Below, in pieces: positions 9,691-20,269 of a DNA stretch of 64,000 nt; position 1 is the first letter of the stretch; each line of letters starts with the position of its first letter. Made by a program: the position numbers and the translations under genes. Source of the stretch: Undaria pinnatifida (lineage: Eukaryota; Sar; Phaeophyceae; Laminariales; Alariaceae); NCBI GenBank assembly GCA_012845835.1, contig JABAKD010000006.1, positions 868,001 to 932,000 of the forward strand, read 5' to 3'. The notes beneath the pieces are model-generated. The model was given only the letters and a program-made list of their open reading frames with translations. It did not search any database and had not been told where the DNA came from.

Positions 9691-10910
9691 TGATGGCGGT
9701 ATCGGTCGGTGTTCTGCCCTACAAAACGGTGGACCCCGCGCCGAATGATGGTGAAAGCCAACCTGTGGGAGGTTAGAAGCCGGTGTATATATCATATATA
9801 CGCCCTGGGGTTTATGGCCATGTCCAGGTAAGGCGCTGATTTGGCCGAAGAGCGCGGCCGATATATGGCGCTCCGTGAGACGGATTTTACGTACTGGTAT
9901 ACCATACTATAAAATGGCGCCAAAAAACACCGGTATACCATTTTGTGGCAGTGAGCATTATATATTTTTACTTTCTTGTTGACGTCGTAGATTGCTGTGC
10001 GTTTGATCGTAGATCTACAAATGCGTAGGCGGGCGGATGGGTCGGCTGTGGTGGGTGGGTGGGTAGGTGGGTGGTTGGGTAGGTGGGTGAGTGGTGTAGT
10101 GTAGGCGTGGGGGGGTGGGGGTAGTTTTTTTCCACCCTGGCCAGATCGGGAGGCGGAATGCACTCTGTTGCAACTGCTGCTACCGCCTCTGTTATTGTTT
10201 TGTGTCGTGGATGTTGTTGCAGCTGTTGTTTTATGGTGTCATAGATTTCTATATTCTCGTTCGTAGATCTACTAATCAAGCTAGTGCATGGCTGGCAGGC
10301 TGACTGAACTGGCTGGCTGGGTGAGTGGCTGGGTGGCTGGGTGGCGGGGTAACTTGGTTGGCGGGTGGCTGTCAGCGGGGGGGTCGAGGGTATGTTTTGC
10401 CACCGCGCCCGGACCACCCGCCCGGCGGGGAAGGCCTTAGGTGGGTGCTGTTGCTGCTCTGTTGAAAATATTCTTGTTTCTGTTACCTGGGACTGATTTT
10501 TTGTCACTTTTTTTGGTGGTGTCGTAAATTGCTACGGTGTGCGTTCGTTCATACAGTAGATCTATAGTATTTGGTACGAGTGTGTACGGTTGGGTGGGTG
10601 GGTGGGCGGGTGGCAGCGTAAGGGGCGGGGGCATTTTTTTTGCCCGGCGGAATCACCCACCCGGTGGGGGAGGCCGATAGTTGCTGCTGCTGCTGCTGTT
10701 TTTGAGCTGGGGGGGGTGGCGTACTGCTGTACCTGTGTTTTTTCCCCCTTTGTAGGAGGCTTTTCCGCAACCAGCAAGCCCGTCGTTGCATCGTATAGTT
10801 AGAAATATACTACACTAGTGTATGACAATACGTGGAAGTGTGGTGAGCTCAAGCTTTTTTTTTCCCCCATACGCCGGAGGATAAAAAACGAAAAAAAGAA
10901 ACAAATACTG

Positions 10911-11399
10911 TAAACGAATGACGCCTGCTATGTGCGAGGTAGCAGGGCTTTTGTGGCCATTTCTTTTTTTTTTTTTTGGTCGGATCTCCTCAACCCTTCT
11001 TGTTTTGTTTTGTTTTTTTTTCTTGTATACTTACGTAGCTAGGCCAGGGGTATGTTCATCGCAATGGTTTGACTTTGAGTTTTTTGTTCAAATCAGTGTT
11101 TGCCCTAGAGGGGAATTATCTCAAATGCGGAGTGGTAGAAAAACTAATGGTGTGCACCTTTACCCGTATAAAGTGTCTTATTATCATAATAACAAAATAA
11201 ACCGCCTACCATACATATGATAGAGCAGTATAGTGGAAACTACAGTAATAAATTTATAAATAAAAGTGATGTTTTACCTAGCTCAAAATTCCCCACCTAA
11301 AGTATAAATACCAATACTTATCATTATAGTGGACAAAAAATAGGACACCTCCCAATGAAAAATCACCCATATAGTATTTTACGAGTACCAACAACGCAG
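10911..11399. other. No gene seen
   Basis: T-rich then A/T-rich sequence with poly-T runs near 10,963 and 11,010. Nothing recognisable was found. Confidence 0.4.
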
Positions 11400-12070
11400 C
11401 TTTCAAAGATGAGTATTGACGTGAAATTCGTCGAACTCACGGCTGACGTCCTTGAAAATTAGTTATAAAATATCATTTTCGACACCCTCTTTGTGTCAAC
11501 CTTTAAAAAAATCGTCGTGTGGGTTTCTGATTTTTTTTCGCGTGTCGGTATCGTGTCACATGCTGCTGCTGAATCCTGCTAGAGGGTAACACGTTGGTTC
11601 GCCTCGTTCGTTTCTGTACCTATCAACACAGTAACTAACTGCTGGTGAACCACATAACAACTACGTATAATAACTCACAGCTCACGTGTTGTCTAAAAAA
11701 ATTGTCAAAATTTGCGTATGATGGTTTGCTGTACCGTATGCGGCACCGGTTAAGAGTACTTGATGTAAGGCGGGGTAGGGTGTGTCCTGCACTATTCTCA
11801 GTACAAAAGAGGCCAGGCCATGTTCTTATTTTTCCTCTGAAACTTGAGCCTGAAATTCTTAGCTGCCAAGTTCTTAAGTGGCGTCGCGTACTGTCTTAGC
11901 CTACAGCTCGATAGGGGCCAGGCCAACCACTCTCCGACGAACAAGTGCGCCATGTCGCACCCCATTTCCTTGTTATAAAATTATTATAACGACGTCAGCT
12001 GTGAGTTCGACGAATTGGAGTCGGTACTCATCTTTGCACGCTGCGTACTATTATACCGACCGCCCGTCTT
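11400..12070. repeat. Two more CAGCTGTGAG family copies
   Basis: An inverted copy lies at about 11,400-11,480 (AAAGATGAGTATTGACG ... CTCACGGCTGACGTCC) and a forward copy at about 11,990-12,065 (GACGTCAGCTGTGAGTTCGA ... GGTACTCATCTTTGCACGC). Both adjoin ATAAAATAT-type AT-rich sequence, as most copies do. The DNA between them shows no gene. Confidence 0.55.
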
Positions 12071-12328
12071 TAATAAGTTTCATTCATCAAAACCTAATAC
12101 GAGGTGTAGATAACATTGAATTATATTACGTACCAGGTATCATGTATAGACTAATCAATTAACATACCAATAATCATCTGAACACTTTGAGTACTAGTAA
12201 CCTCTCATTAATTGATGTTTTATTAAGTAGTAGTAGGGTACCGGTTTGGTCTACCTCATTAAAGTAGAAATAGGATACTTGTGTACTATAGGTAGTACAT
12301 TGTGAGCAAAATCCAATATATTATAAAA

Positions 12329-12563
12329 AATGAAAATACACTCCAGCTGTGAGATCGAAGATTTCGTCGAAACTCATCTTTGCAAGCTGTGTGTGATACT
12401 CCGATCGCGCGCATTACGAGTTGTGTGTCCTCATTAAGGATATAGGTCGGCGACTCCCCTTACAACTACAGTGTAGCTATCAGGGTCAACAGGATGATTT
12501 TAGTCAGTCTGTGCGCGGAAACTATAAAACCCGTTTCTGAGGGGGACAAAATCTGACAGCTGT
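12329..12563 (+). repeat. CAGCTGTGAG family, long form, copy A
   Basis: This copy runs from ATTATAAAAAATGAAAATAC through CACTCCAGCTGTGAGATCGA, TCATTAAGGATATAGGTCGG, CGACTCCCCTTACAACTACA and AACTATAAAACCCGTTTCTG to GGGGGACAAAATCTGAC. Two other long copies match it over about 230 bases: 47,639-47,872 (forward) and 50,062-50,295 (inverted). The head alone is found in at least a dozen other places. The head has nested inverted arms (CAGCT/AGCTG and GAGTTCGA/TCGATACTC), so single strands can fold. It has no coding capacity and no clear terminal inverted repeats. The class is unknown; a SINE, a MITE derivative or a structured terminal hairpin are all possible. Confidence 0.65.
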
Positions 12564-13388
12564 GAAGGGAAATGTATCATTTTATCAAGTGAATCTTGTA
12601 AGTCGAATAACCGGTGAGGGGGGTGGGGCGGAGTTCTGAAGGACGTGGGGGCCTGGTGTTGATCAAAAGCGAGCGGGTTTGGAGGGGGGGGGGGGGGGGG
12701 GGAAGGGGGCAGTTTGTGCATGTAAGCTATAAATCCTTTCGAGGGGATAAATCTGACGGTTTTGATATATATATATATTACTTGTTGTGCTTTCTACTAT
12801 CCCGTTTATTCGCCAATGAATCCCTTTGAGACTTGAGACTTGAGAGGGGTAAATTGACGCCGAAAATGGACGATTTCTGCACCAGCCACTGATGGTTGGC
12901 AATGATGAAATGGTTGTCCGAACGACGACGGCAATTATGCAAAGCCTCGTACGGGGCGGGCGCAGGCAGCATGATCCTACTCGTACTGCGGCGCTCTCAC
13001 GCTACTGGCAGACGCTTGGAAATATCGCCATCGTCGTTGTTTTGGTCGCTATACTATAATCAAGATATACGCGACCCCCAAACGGTTTGATAACAGTAAG
13101 CCGAGTAAGCCGGAAGCAGGTACAGAAGGGAGTTACCCTTCGTGCGTAGGTTTCATTTTTTTTCACAATTCTTTTTTTGTGCCTCTGTCTCTAGGAGCGT
13201 TCATGAACGGTCGGCGTTGAAGCCCATACTGCAACATAGTAGTGCTTTGCAGTACAGTAGGTATGGCAGTGGCACAGCTCGAAACAACGCTGACAGCTAC
13301 AACCTGATACCCCCGCCCCCACTCGCAACCCTCACCCTCGCCCCCACCACCCCCCAAACTGTCGCCTGCGCCCCGATATGCACCTCAG
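12564..13388. other. Region upstream of the long EsV-1-7 exon
   Basis: It holds a poly-G run at about 12,681-12,702 and a short TA run near 12,766. From about 13,310 to 13,388 there is a C/T-rich tract ending CACCTCAG that can serve as a splice acceptor for the exon starting at 13,389. No separate gene is seen. Confidence 0.45.
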
Positions 13389-16300
13389 GCCACGCTGCTG
13401 GATCAGTTGAAGACCCTTCAAAGAAAAGACGAGCAGCTCCGCGAGGTTCTCTTAATCTTGCTTCGCACCAACGCTCGCGCTACCGCCGCCGCCGCCACCC
13501 CCCCCCCTCCTCCACCCACCCGCCCCACCCCCACCACTGCACCGCCTCCAGTGGAGAACAAAGTGAAACCTGCCCCCACCCCTAACCCTAACTCCGCCCC
13601 TATCCCCGCTCCTAACCCCGCTCCTAACCCCGCCCCTAACCCTAACCCTCACGTGGGTCCGGGGGGCGTACTTGATGGGTCGGCTAAAGCTCCACCCGCG
13701 CTTACCACCGCGCCTGAGGTGCAACCCTCATGGGAGGCGATGGCTCCGCATGGGGTAAACAGCAATCACCCCTCTCGACGCCGCTCGACTCACGCCGAGA
13801 CCGCGGCTAGGCGACACAGCGCTCGCGCCGCGGCCGCACAAGCTGCTGCTGCTTCGCGCGCTGCTGCTGCCGCTGCCGCTGCTGCTGCTGCAAACGCTCC
13901 GAGACTCACGAAACCTACGGCTGTTGACTTGTTCATGGCTACTGCTAGAGCTAGGCCAGCCCCCCCCCCGCCGATGGCGAGCAGGGGGAAAACGGTTTCT
14001 CTTCATGAGGCTCTGGGTCTCACGCCCCCGTCTCAGCAGGCGGTAGCGGGGGGGGGGGGCGGAGGGGCGGGGGAAAGAGGAGGGGGAGGGGCGGGAGGGG
14101 GATGGGGGCAAGCGGGGCAGGAGAAAGAGAAAGACAAGGCACGCGGTGGTCACCCGTCGGCGGCTTCTAGGCCTCCGTTTTTTCACGGGCGGCACGCATT
14201 GTACAGGACTAACGACCGCGAGGATGACCGCCACCGTCGACAACATCGTGGTAGCGGATCGGGTGCTGCTGCTGGGACGAGTAGACCTAGTAGTACCGCT
14301 GGCTCAAGTGCTGTTGTGTCTGGTGCTGCTGCGTCGAGGGCTGGGCCGAATGGTGGTGGGGAAAGTGCTATTGTGTCTGGTGCTGCTGGATCGAGGGCTG
14401 GGCCGGGTGGTGTCGGGTCGAGGGGTGGGCAGGGTGCTGCCACGTCAAGGACTGTGTCTGGTGCTGCTGCTGTGTCGGGAGGGCCGATTACTGCTGTGTC
14501 GAGTATCTCTCCAAGCGTAGAAAATGACCCAACCTTCCCTGCTACTGGCGAGCGGGTAGCGACTGCGAGAGGTAGCAAGGACGTCGCTCGCGAAAGGAGA
14601 ATGGCGGCTATCCCTCGGCCTGTCGCCAACTATGCGGTGAAAGAGGAAATCGTGGAAGACTCCGGACCCTCACAGCAGTACACAACAAACAACTTGGGCC
14701 GAGGCGCGGAGGGATCTGCTGCTGGTGAGGTTGCGCTCGGGGAGTTTAAAACGGAGGGGGTTGACCGGTTTTCCCGGGTAATGTCTCCTTCTTGCGGTGG
14801 GGGCGGTGGCGGTGGCACTGGTGCCGGTTTGTTTGTGTCAGAACCAGAAAGTTTTGTGCTAGCGACGGGGAGAGCGACGGAGGAAAGTGGCGCTGGGAAT
14901 GGGATGGTGTCGCGCAGGGATAGGGTTCTGACCCAAGCTACCCCTGCTGCCGCTGCCGCTACAGCTGCGGCTGCTGCCACTGCTGCTGCTGCTGCTCCTG
15001 CTCCCGCTCCTGCTGCTGCTACTACTGCTGCTACTACTACCACCCCTGCTGCGTCTACTGGTATTGCTGCTGCTGCTTGTGCTGCTGCCACTGCTACTGC
15101 GACGGGTTATACTGCTACTGTTCCTGCCACTGCTTCTACTGCTCCTGCTACTGCCACTACTACTGCTACTGCTACTGCTGCTAGTGCTCCTGCTGCTACT
15201 GCTTCTACTGCTACTGCCGCTGCTGCTTCTCCTGCTACAACTACCGCAGCTCCCGCCATTACTACTGCTCCTGCCACTACTACTGCTACTGCTGCTGCTA
15301 CTGCTACTGCTGCTACTTCTGGTGCCACTGCTGCTACTGCTCCTGTTCCTGCTGCTGCTGCCGCTGCTGCTACTGCTGCTACTACTGCTGTCACCGCCCC
15401 CATCACCGCCCCCACCACCACCACCGCCTCCGCCGCCACACCCCCAACCGCGCCACGACCCCACCCCGGAGTTTCTTCTCAAATAGGCGCAGCGATGGGG
15501 GGGGGAGGCAACACAGCAGTGCCTCCACCACCACTACCAGCGGACCTTAACGGGGTATCAGCGTCTGTGTTAGCACTAGAGATGCTTTCTGCGGACAATA
15601 ACATTTCTCGAGTAGAGCCACGCACGGGAGGGAGGGGGGGGGCGACGGGAACGCAACCAACTACCACAGTCAATGCCACATCACGCTTAGAAGGCAACAA
15701 CAATGTTGAGGCAGCACAGCACACGCGAAGTATAGCCAACAATAATAGTGTTGCGCTAGCACAGCACACGCCACGCTCAGAAAACAATGGTGTTAAGCTA
15801 GTGCAGCCCGTCTTGGATGATGGTGTTGGGACAGCCCAGGTCATCCGAAACACTGGTGTTGAGCCGGCGAAACACACGCGACGGTTAAACAGCAATGCGG
15901 GTATTGAGCCGGCGCGGCCCATCCGTATTGATGGTCTTGGATCGGCGGAGCCCATTTACCAAGGGAGGAAGCGTAGGAAGAGTACCGAGGCGGGGGGATG
16001 GCGGTCTCGATACAACGCAGAAGAGTTCGAATCGGGCGAGGCGTTAGCGTCCAGCCAAGAATCAGAGGACACGGGGGGGGAGCAGGAAGTTAATTCACCT
16101 GGAACAACAACAAAAAGACGGGGCGTGGAGGGGGGTGAGTGGGACGATGCGGTGGTGGACGTGGGGGGGGATGATGATGATGGTGGAGGCGATGGTAATG
16201 GGGGGATGGGGTCGATGTTTGTCGCCGGCAGTGGTGGCGGCGGGGGTGGTGACTGGTTAGGTGCTGCTGGTGAGCCTGGTGGGGTAGCACGGGAAACATC

Positions 16301-16627
16301 GGCGGAGGAGGGGTTGGGGGTTGGGGAGGGGGCGGGGGTGGCGAAGGGGACAGGGAAGGGGACAGGGGCGTGGGCGGAGGACGGGGCGTTGGCGGAGGCG
16401 GAGGCGGAGGGGGATGGGGAGGCGGAGGGGGAGGCGGGGGCGCAAAGAAAAAGGAGGAAGAAGAAAAAAAAGCGGGAGCCTGCTAACGCGTGGAAGAGGA
16501 GGTGTGCGGATGGAAACTGTCAGCTCGGAGCTAGCTTTGGAGCTGAGGGTAAAGCGGCGGTATACTGCAGCGCGCACAAGGACCCGGGGATGATTAACGT
16601 TACGCATCGACGCTGCGACGAGCCAGG
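13389..16627 (+). CDS. EsV-1-7 repeat protein, long exon
   Basis: The exon is bounded by a pyrimidine-rich acceptor (CACCTCAG|GCC) and a strong donor (CCAGG|GTGAGT), leaving about 1,079 codons. No ATG starts this frame near its 5' end, so an upstream exon is expected. In order: a coiled-coil-like start (LLDQLKTLQRKDEQLREVLL), Pro/Asn-rich sequence from telomere-like DNA, Ala and Gly runs, an Ala/Thr tract of about 165 residues (14,940-15,440), degenerate repeats around AQHTRS/NNN (15,640-15,960), a Gly/Asp/Glu-rich acidic part, a very basic patch (RKRRKKKKKR, nuclear-localisation-like) and an EsV-1-7 repeat (C-x4-C-x15-C-x2-H-x12-C) at about 16,497-16,615. EsV-1-7 proteins form a large brown algal family that includes the developmental regulator IMMEDIATE UPRIGHT. 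A nuclear role is inferred only from the basic patch. Confidence 0.7.
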
Positions 16628-16754
16628 GTGAGTGTGGGAGGGATACAATAAACCAACCAATAACAACGGAGTTGAGAATATACCTGGTACCACCCAGCAG
16701 CACGGGGTTTAACAATATTCCAATCGATACCATCGGAGTTAAAAATCAGAGCTT

Positions 16755-16930
16755 TTCTCGGGTCGGGCCGGATCAGGGTGACCCGACCCGATCCGTGAGA
16801 TTTGGAAAAAAATTAACCCGACCAAACCCAACGTGGGAAATTCGAACACCCGTCGACTCGACCCGACTCGACGCGCGTTTTTTTTTTTTAACACCTCCTG
16901 ACCTGAAGCACGGGTCGGATCATGACCCGC
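16755..16930. repeat. GGGTC/GACCC pentamer island 2
   Basis: GGTCGGGCCGGATCAGGGTG is followed by CCCGACCCGATCCGTGAGAT and a later CGGGTCGGATCATGACCCGC. This copy lies inside the EsV-1-7 intron and shares its spacer words with the other five islands. Confidence 0.7.
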
Positions 16931-17384
16931 CAAAATCCCTGCTAGCAATACACCCATCGACAGGATCGGAGCTTACAATAAACCAGCAACAGAACCCCCG
17001 CTGACAATAAATACGTACGTACAGCAACAAGTAGAGCACAGCGTTAGTGTGTGCCGTAGGGGTGTGCTTTCGTGGGTTAGATGGTACAGCAGCAGGTGCA
17101 GTAGGTAGGTACATACAGCAGCAAGTACGTATACGTGTGCCCTACGTACAAGCTGTAGGCACGTGAGCTGTACGTATAGCAGTAAGTTCAGCAGTAGAAG
17201 CAGTACCGGGGAATACGAGAGTTCCTAAAGGTCCGGCGTACGACGCCAAAAAATGCCCTTTTTCTAGTGATAGTGTGGGGGGTCCTGGTGGCCGTGTCGG
17301 AAGGCGGTCTAGACCTAATATACTAGTTAAAGTGTGGGAGCTCCTATTTCTCTCTTATGTTTTAGCATAATCACTTTTCCTCTC

Positions 17385-17610
17385 CAGGTCAACTCGTGCG
17401 TACGAAAGAGGTTTTTCCCTCACCGACCTTTCGGACAAACCGTGGTCACAGTTGTCTTCCCTTCTCCCCCCCCCGGTATATACGTGCATTTATTTTTATC
17501 GCGCATAGCGTTCAGCATTCCCACTTTTCAGCTTTTTGTGCTCGTCGGTTTTCATCAAAATTTTGCTTGCTCACGCTCTCGCGCTTTCCGCTCGTAAACA
17601 CGTGTAAGGC
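17385..17610 (-). repeat. GCGCGATAAAAA dispersed family, copy 1
   Basis: Read on the minus strand it runs from GGAAAGCGCGAGAGCGTGAG through a TCGACGAGCA-like string and TATGCGCGATAAAAA to GTGACCACGG. Forward copies lie at 22,815-23,010 and 40,405-40,605. It is about 200 bases long with no coding capacity and unclear ends. It lies within the EsV-1-7 intron. Confidence 0.6.
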
Positions 17611-18232
17611 GTGTTGCAGCGGTACGTGTAGTTTCGAGTAGCACGTGCCTGCCGTACGTACGCAACTTAATTTTTTGCCGTAACTCTTACGCGTTCCCTG
17701 TCCTCGGTAGAAGAACGCCTCAACAATCCGGTGGAAATGGCTCCTTATTTAATGAGCAGCAGCACGCTCCACGTTACCATACGGCGACGCCATATCTACA
17801 ACACGTAACCTCGACAGCAGTGATGTTCTTATATGTTTTCTCAAGGTGCTGTCCGCCACAGATACCGAGGTGTTAAGCTGTTAAACCAGGGGACACTATT
17901 GTTGTCGTCCCCGATTTTCGCCGAAACTCGCTGCGGTATGTTACACCAACAGCTGATTTTTAGCTTAATTACACGCAAGTTTCGACCCTGATTTTCCGTA
18001 ACCCGCCAGTGCTCCGTCTCGAAAAGAATGCGTGGTCAAGAGTCAATGACTAAGGCAAGCAACAAATGAGCACCCCTCCCCCCCCCCCCGCCACCACCAC
18101 CACCACCGGTCTAGACTGTGACCTATGGATAAACTTTGTTTTCGTGTGGGAGGTTTTACCTGAAAAAGCGGTGACTGCTCATGCCAAAAAAGTTCCCCCT
18201 CCTGACCTTTTTTTTGTTTTTTTTCTTGGCAG

Positions 18233-18350
18233 CTGTACGCGGCAACCGAGCTTCAACGTCATGGGGGTAAAGAAGGCGCTTTACTGCGGGGGGCACAAGA
18301 GACCCGGCATGGTCAACGTCTGTTCCCCTCGTTGCCATCTCTACGGGTGA
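18233..18350 (+). CDS. EsV-1-7 repeat exon
   Basis: The exon begins after TTTCTTGGCAG and encodes CTRQPSFNVMGVKKALYC, then GGHKRPGMVNVCSPRC. Joined to the exon ending at 16,627, the last Cys of the first repeat plus DEPG plus the first Cys here give exactly C-x4-C-x16-C-x2-H-x12-C, the family pattern, which strongly supports the splice. At 18,347 a second good donor (CGG|GTGAGC) would make a 114-base exon flanked by identical phases, the structure expected of a repeatable cassette exon. If that donor is not used, the frame stops at the TGA 18,348-18,350. No further EsV-1-7 exon was found downstream in the window, so either the protein ends here or the next exon is lost or distant. Confidence 0.75.
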
Positions 18351-18374
18351 GCGAGCCCCTGCTTTATGATAGAA

Positions 18375-18735
18375 GATTAAACACACACACGCCCCAGCTG
18401 TGAGATCGAAGACTTCGTCGAAACTCATCTTAGCAAGCTCTTGTCTTTGTGATGAAAAATAAAACACACACACACTCCAGCTGTGAGGTTGAGGATTTCG
18501 TCGAAACTCGTCTCAGCAAGCGTTGTCTTTATGATGAATAAAACACACACACGCACGCTCCAGCTGTGGGATCGAAGATTTCGTCGAAACTCATCTTAGC
18601 AAGCTCTGTGTGGTACTCCGGTCGCGCGTATCACTGGGTGTGTGTGTCCTCATTAAGGGCATAGGTCGGCGACTCCCCTTAGAACTACGTTACTGATTAA
18701 GGATATGTGTCGGCGACTCCCCTTAGCGCGACAGA
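18375..18735 (+). repeat. CAGCTGTGAG family: three tandem heads plus partial body
   Basis: Three heads (near 18,398, 18,478 and 18,561) each begin CCAGCTGTGAG/CCAGCTGTGGG and contain TTCGTCGAAACTC. They are separated by AATAAAACACACACAC linkers. The third continues into TCATTAAGGGCATAGGTCGG and CGACTCCCCTTAG, and that last block is itself repeated once more near 18,695-18,725. It lies directly after the EsV-1-7 exon. Confidence 0.65.
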
Positions 18736-19264
18736 GGTATAGAGCATTTTTGGGCTGAAAATGTTTTCCGGACGACGGCGCTGCCTCCTCAACCCAAAAT
18801 CGTTGGCATTTCGTTATTTTAATTCGAGCGAATCGAGTTTCTAATCTACACCTGGGCCTCGCAATATAGGCTCCCGTGAAAAAAAAATAGTTTGCGTGCG
18901 TGTCTTCGACTAAACTTGATTTTAGTGTGGGATCATTTGATTTTAGACTACAGGAGGTGTAGACAAACCACCACGGAGCAACAAAAGACACACACAGCAG
19001 ATCACACGGGCAAAAACAGCAGCACACACCGCTCACACAGCCGGCACACAGCGCTCACACAGCGGGCAGCACGCAGACAACGGGCGCAGCGGGCGACAAT
19101 AGTGGCCAGCGGAGAGCGGGCATGGAGAGCGTGTACCCGCTAGGGGTGTGTCCGCTGAGAGTATCTACCGCCGTCTCGTGGTGAGAGTTGGTCATCATGG
19201 AGAGACGTCCGTTGGGGGCGATTGACCCAAACTCGGTCCGTGCGCCAACGCCAGAAGGGCGACA
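18736..19264. other. Short AACCCAAAATCG repeat and unassigned sequence
   Basis: Around 18,785-18,820, CTCAACCCAAAATCGTTGGC is shared with the tandem repeat at 41,478-41,830 and with 63,590-63,640. From about 18,960 to 19,100 there is CACA-rich sequence. No gene is recognised before the helicase remnant. Confidence 0.4.
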
Positions 19265-19864
19265 GCAGACACGGCGGAGGGGCTTGAGAAGGACCTCTAC
19301 GTAGCTAAGGGAGCCAAGGTCATGCTCACGAAGAACCTGTACCAACAAGTTGGACTCGTGAACGGCATTCGAGGCCAAGTCGTCGAGTTGGTGTTTGCAG
19401 ACGACGCGCCCCCGCCGAACCTCCCCCTTTACGTTGTCGTCAAGTTCAGAGGGTACTCAGGGGGGGAATGGTCGTCTCAGGAGAGCTATAGAGGGTGTGT
19501 GCCGATTTCTCCCGTAGACACTACTTGGCAGGACGGGGGAACGCAGGTCAGGACGCAACTGCCTTTGAGGCTCTGCTGGGCCATCACTATGCACTAATCA
19601 CAGGGGCAGACGTTAGAGAAGGCCGTCATAGACTTGGGGCCGAAGGAGGCCTGCACGGGGCTTACTTTCGTCTGTCTCAGTAGGGCTAAAAGACTAGCGG
19701 ACCTCATGGTAGAGCCAATGAGTTTCGACAGGATAGGCAAGCTTGGAAACTCCGACACCATGAAGGCTAGGTTGCGGGAAGAGGTTAGGCTGGTGGACTT
19801 AGCACTTAGCACGCGGGGTAGGTACACAGGCATGGGCGTCTTCAACGCCGTCGCGGCCAACTAA
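19265..19864 (+). pseudogene. PIF1-type helicase C-terminal remnant, probably Helitron
   Basis: The translated stretch matches the C-terminal third of PIF1-like helicases: KGAKVMLTKNLYQQVGLVNG, then IRGQVVELVF, the WAITMH...SQGQTLEKAVID motif (motifs V-VI region), and TFVCLSRAKRLADLMVEP. PIF1-type domains form the helicase half of the Rep-Hel protein of Helitron rolling-circle transposons, and also occur as cellular DNA helicases. The Walker A part and any Rep domain are missing upstream, and the frame carries an in-frame stop just before SQGQ, so it is broken. The hairpin about 120 bases downstream favours a Helitron origin. A decayed cellular PIF1 copy remains possible. Confidence 0.7.
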
Positions 19865-19985
19865 TGACCACATCAATTGCTATACAACAAACGTCACATC
19901 GGCCCTATTCCACCTGTGGTGCCCCTCGCAATCACACAAACCAATGGCCCGTGGACGCACACGTCTGACGACAGTTACATCTATC

Positions 19986-20011
19986 AGCTGTCGCTCGTTG
20001 TGGCGACAGCT
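19986..20011 (+). other. Hairpin downstream of helicase remnant
   Basis: AGCTGTCGC and GCGACAGCT form a perfect 9-base stem around an 8-base loop, followed 8 bases on by a T-rich run. Helitrons end with a short GC-rich hairpin just before their 3' terminus, usually followed by CTRR. No clear CTRR follows here, so this is only a possible element end. Confidence 0.4.
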
Positions 20012-20269
20012 ATTGTATCTTTTTTATTTTTTCTTGTAATATTTTTTTTATGAATGCCTACTAGGCCATGGGATGGTCCACCGGATATTGTTTCGCAGCA
20101 CTTCTCATTTTTCCCTCCCAAGGAAGATTTTGGGAGAGGTAGGCATAGGTATAAAGCTCCTCATGAGGTTGGGATCCTCGGCGAAAAAAAGGGGCGCACC
20201 TTCAGGATACCGTGGCATGCGTCGCCTTGGGTCCGTTGAATCCGCTAGTGGTGAGCCCTTCTTGCCTTA

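Larger units (their letters stand above)
8475..10910 (+). repeat. Tandem array of 200-250-base units carrying exon-edge copies
   Basis: Units are recognisable by CACCGACCCGGTGAGGGAAG-like sequence (near 8,482, 8,741, 10,415 and 10,655), a CTGCTGTTG-rich run, TTTTTTGTCACTTTTTTTGG-like sequence, a GTAGATCTAC block and a GTGGGTGGGTGG run. The first unit overlaps the end of the candidate exon at 8,278-8,493. A second-level duplication is seen in matching flanks at 9,007-9,100 and 10,814-10,910, both containing AATACGTGGAAGTGTGGTGA then GCCGGAGGAT. The array is interrupted by the inverted-repeat element at 9,102-9,297 and a separate tandem repeat at 9,515-9,690. Confidence 0.65.
16628..18232 (+). 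other. Intron of the EsV-1-7 gene
   Basis: It starts GTGAGTGTGG and ends with a long pyrimidine tract TTTTTTTTCTTGGCAG. It contains GGGTC island 2 (16,755-16,930), an inverted copy of the GCGCGATAAAAA family (17,385-17,610), an inverted copy of the TCGAGACGGAGCAC family (about 18,000-18,060) and a poly-C run near 18,078. Joining 16,627 to 18,233 keeps the frame. Confidence 0.65.

Noticed and set aside
15064-15486. Poly-Leu and poly-Ser frames overlapping the Ala/Thr tract of the EsV-1-7 exon
   Set aside because: These are shadows of the same GCT/ACT-rich repeat; only the plus frame that continues into the EsV-1-7 repeat has flanking support.
13389-18350. An integrated phaeovirus fragment, suggested by the EsV-1-7 name
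   Set aside because: The gene has spliceosomal introns and host-like low-complexity regions, EsV-1-7 genes are abundant in brown algal genomes themselves, and no other virus-type gene is nearby.
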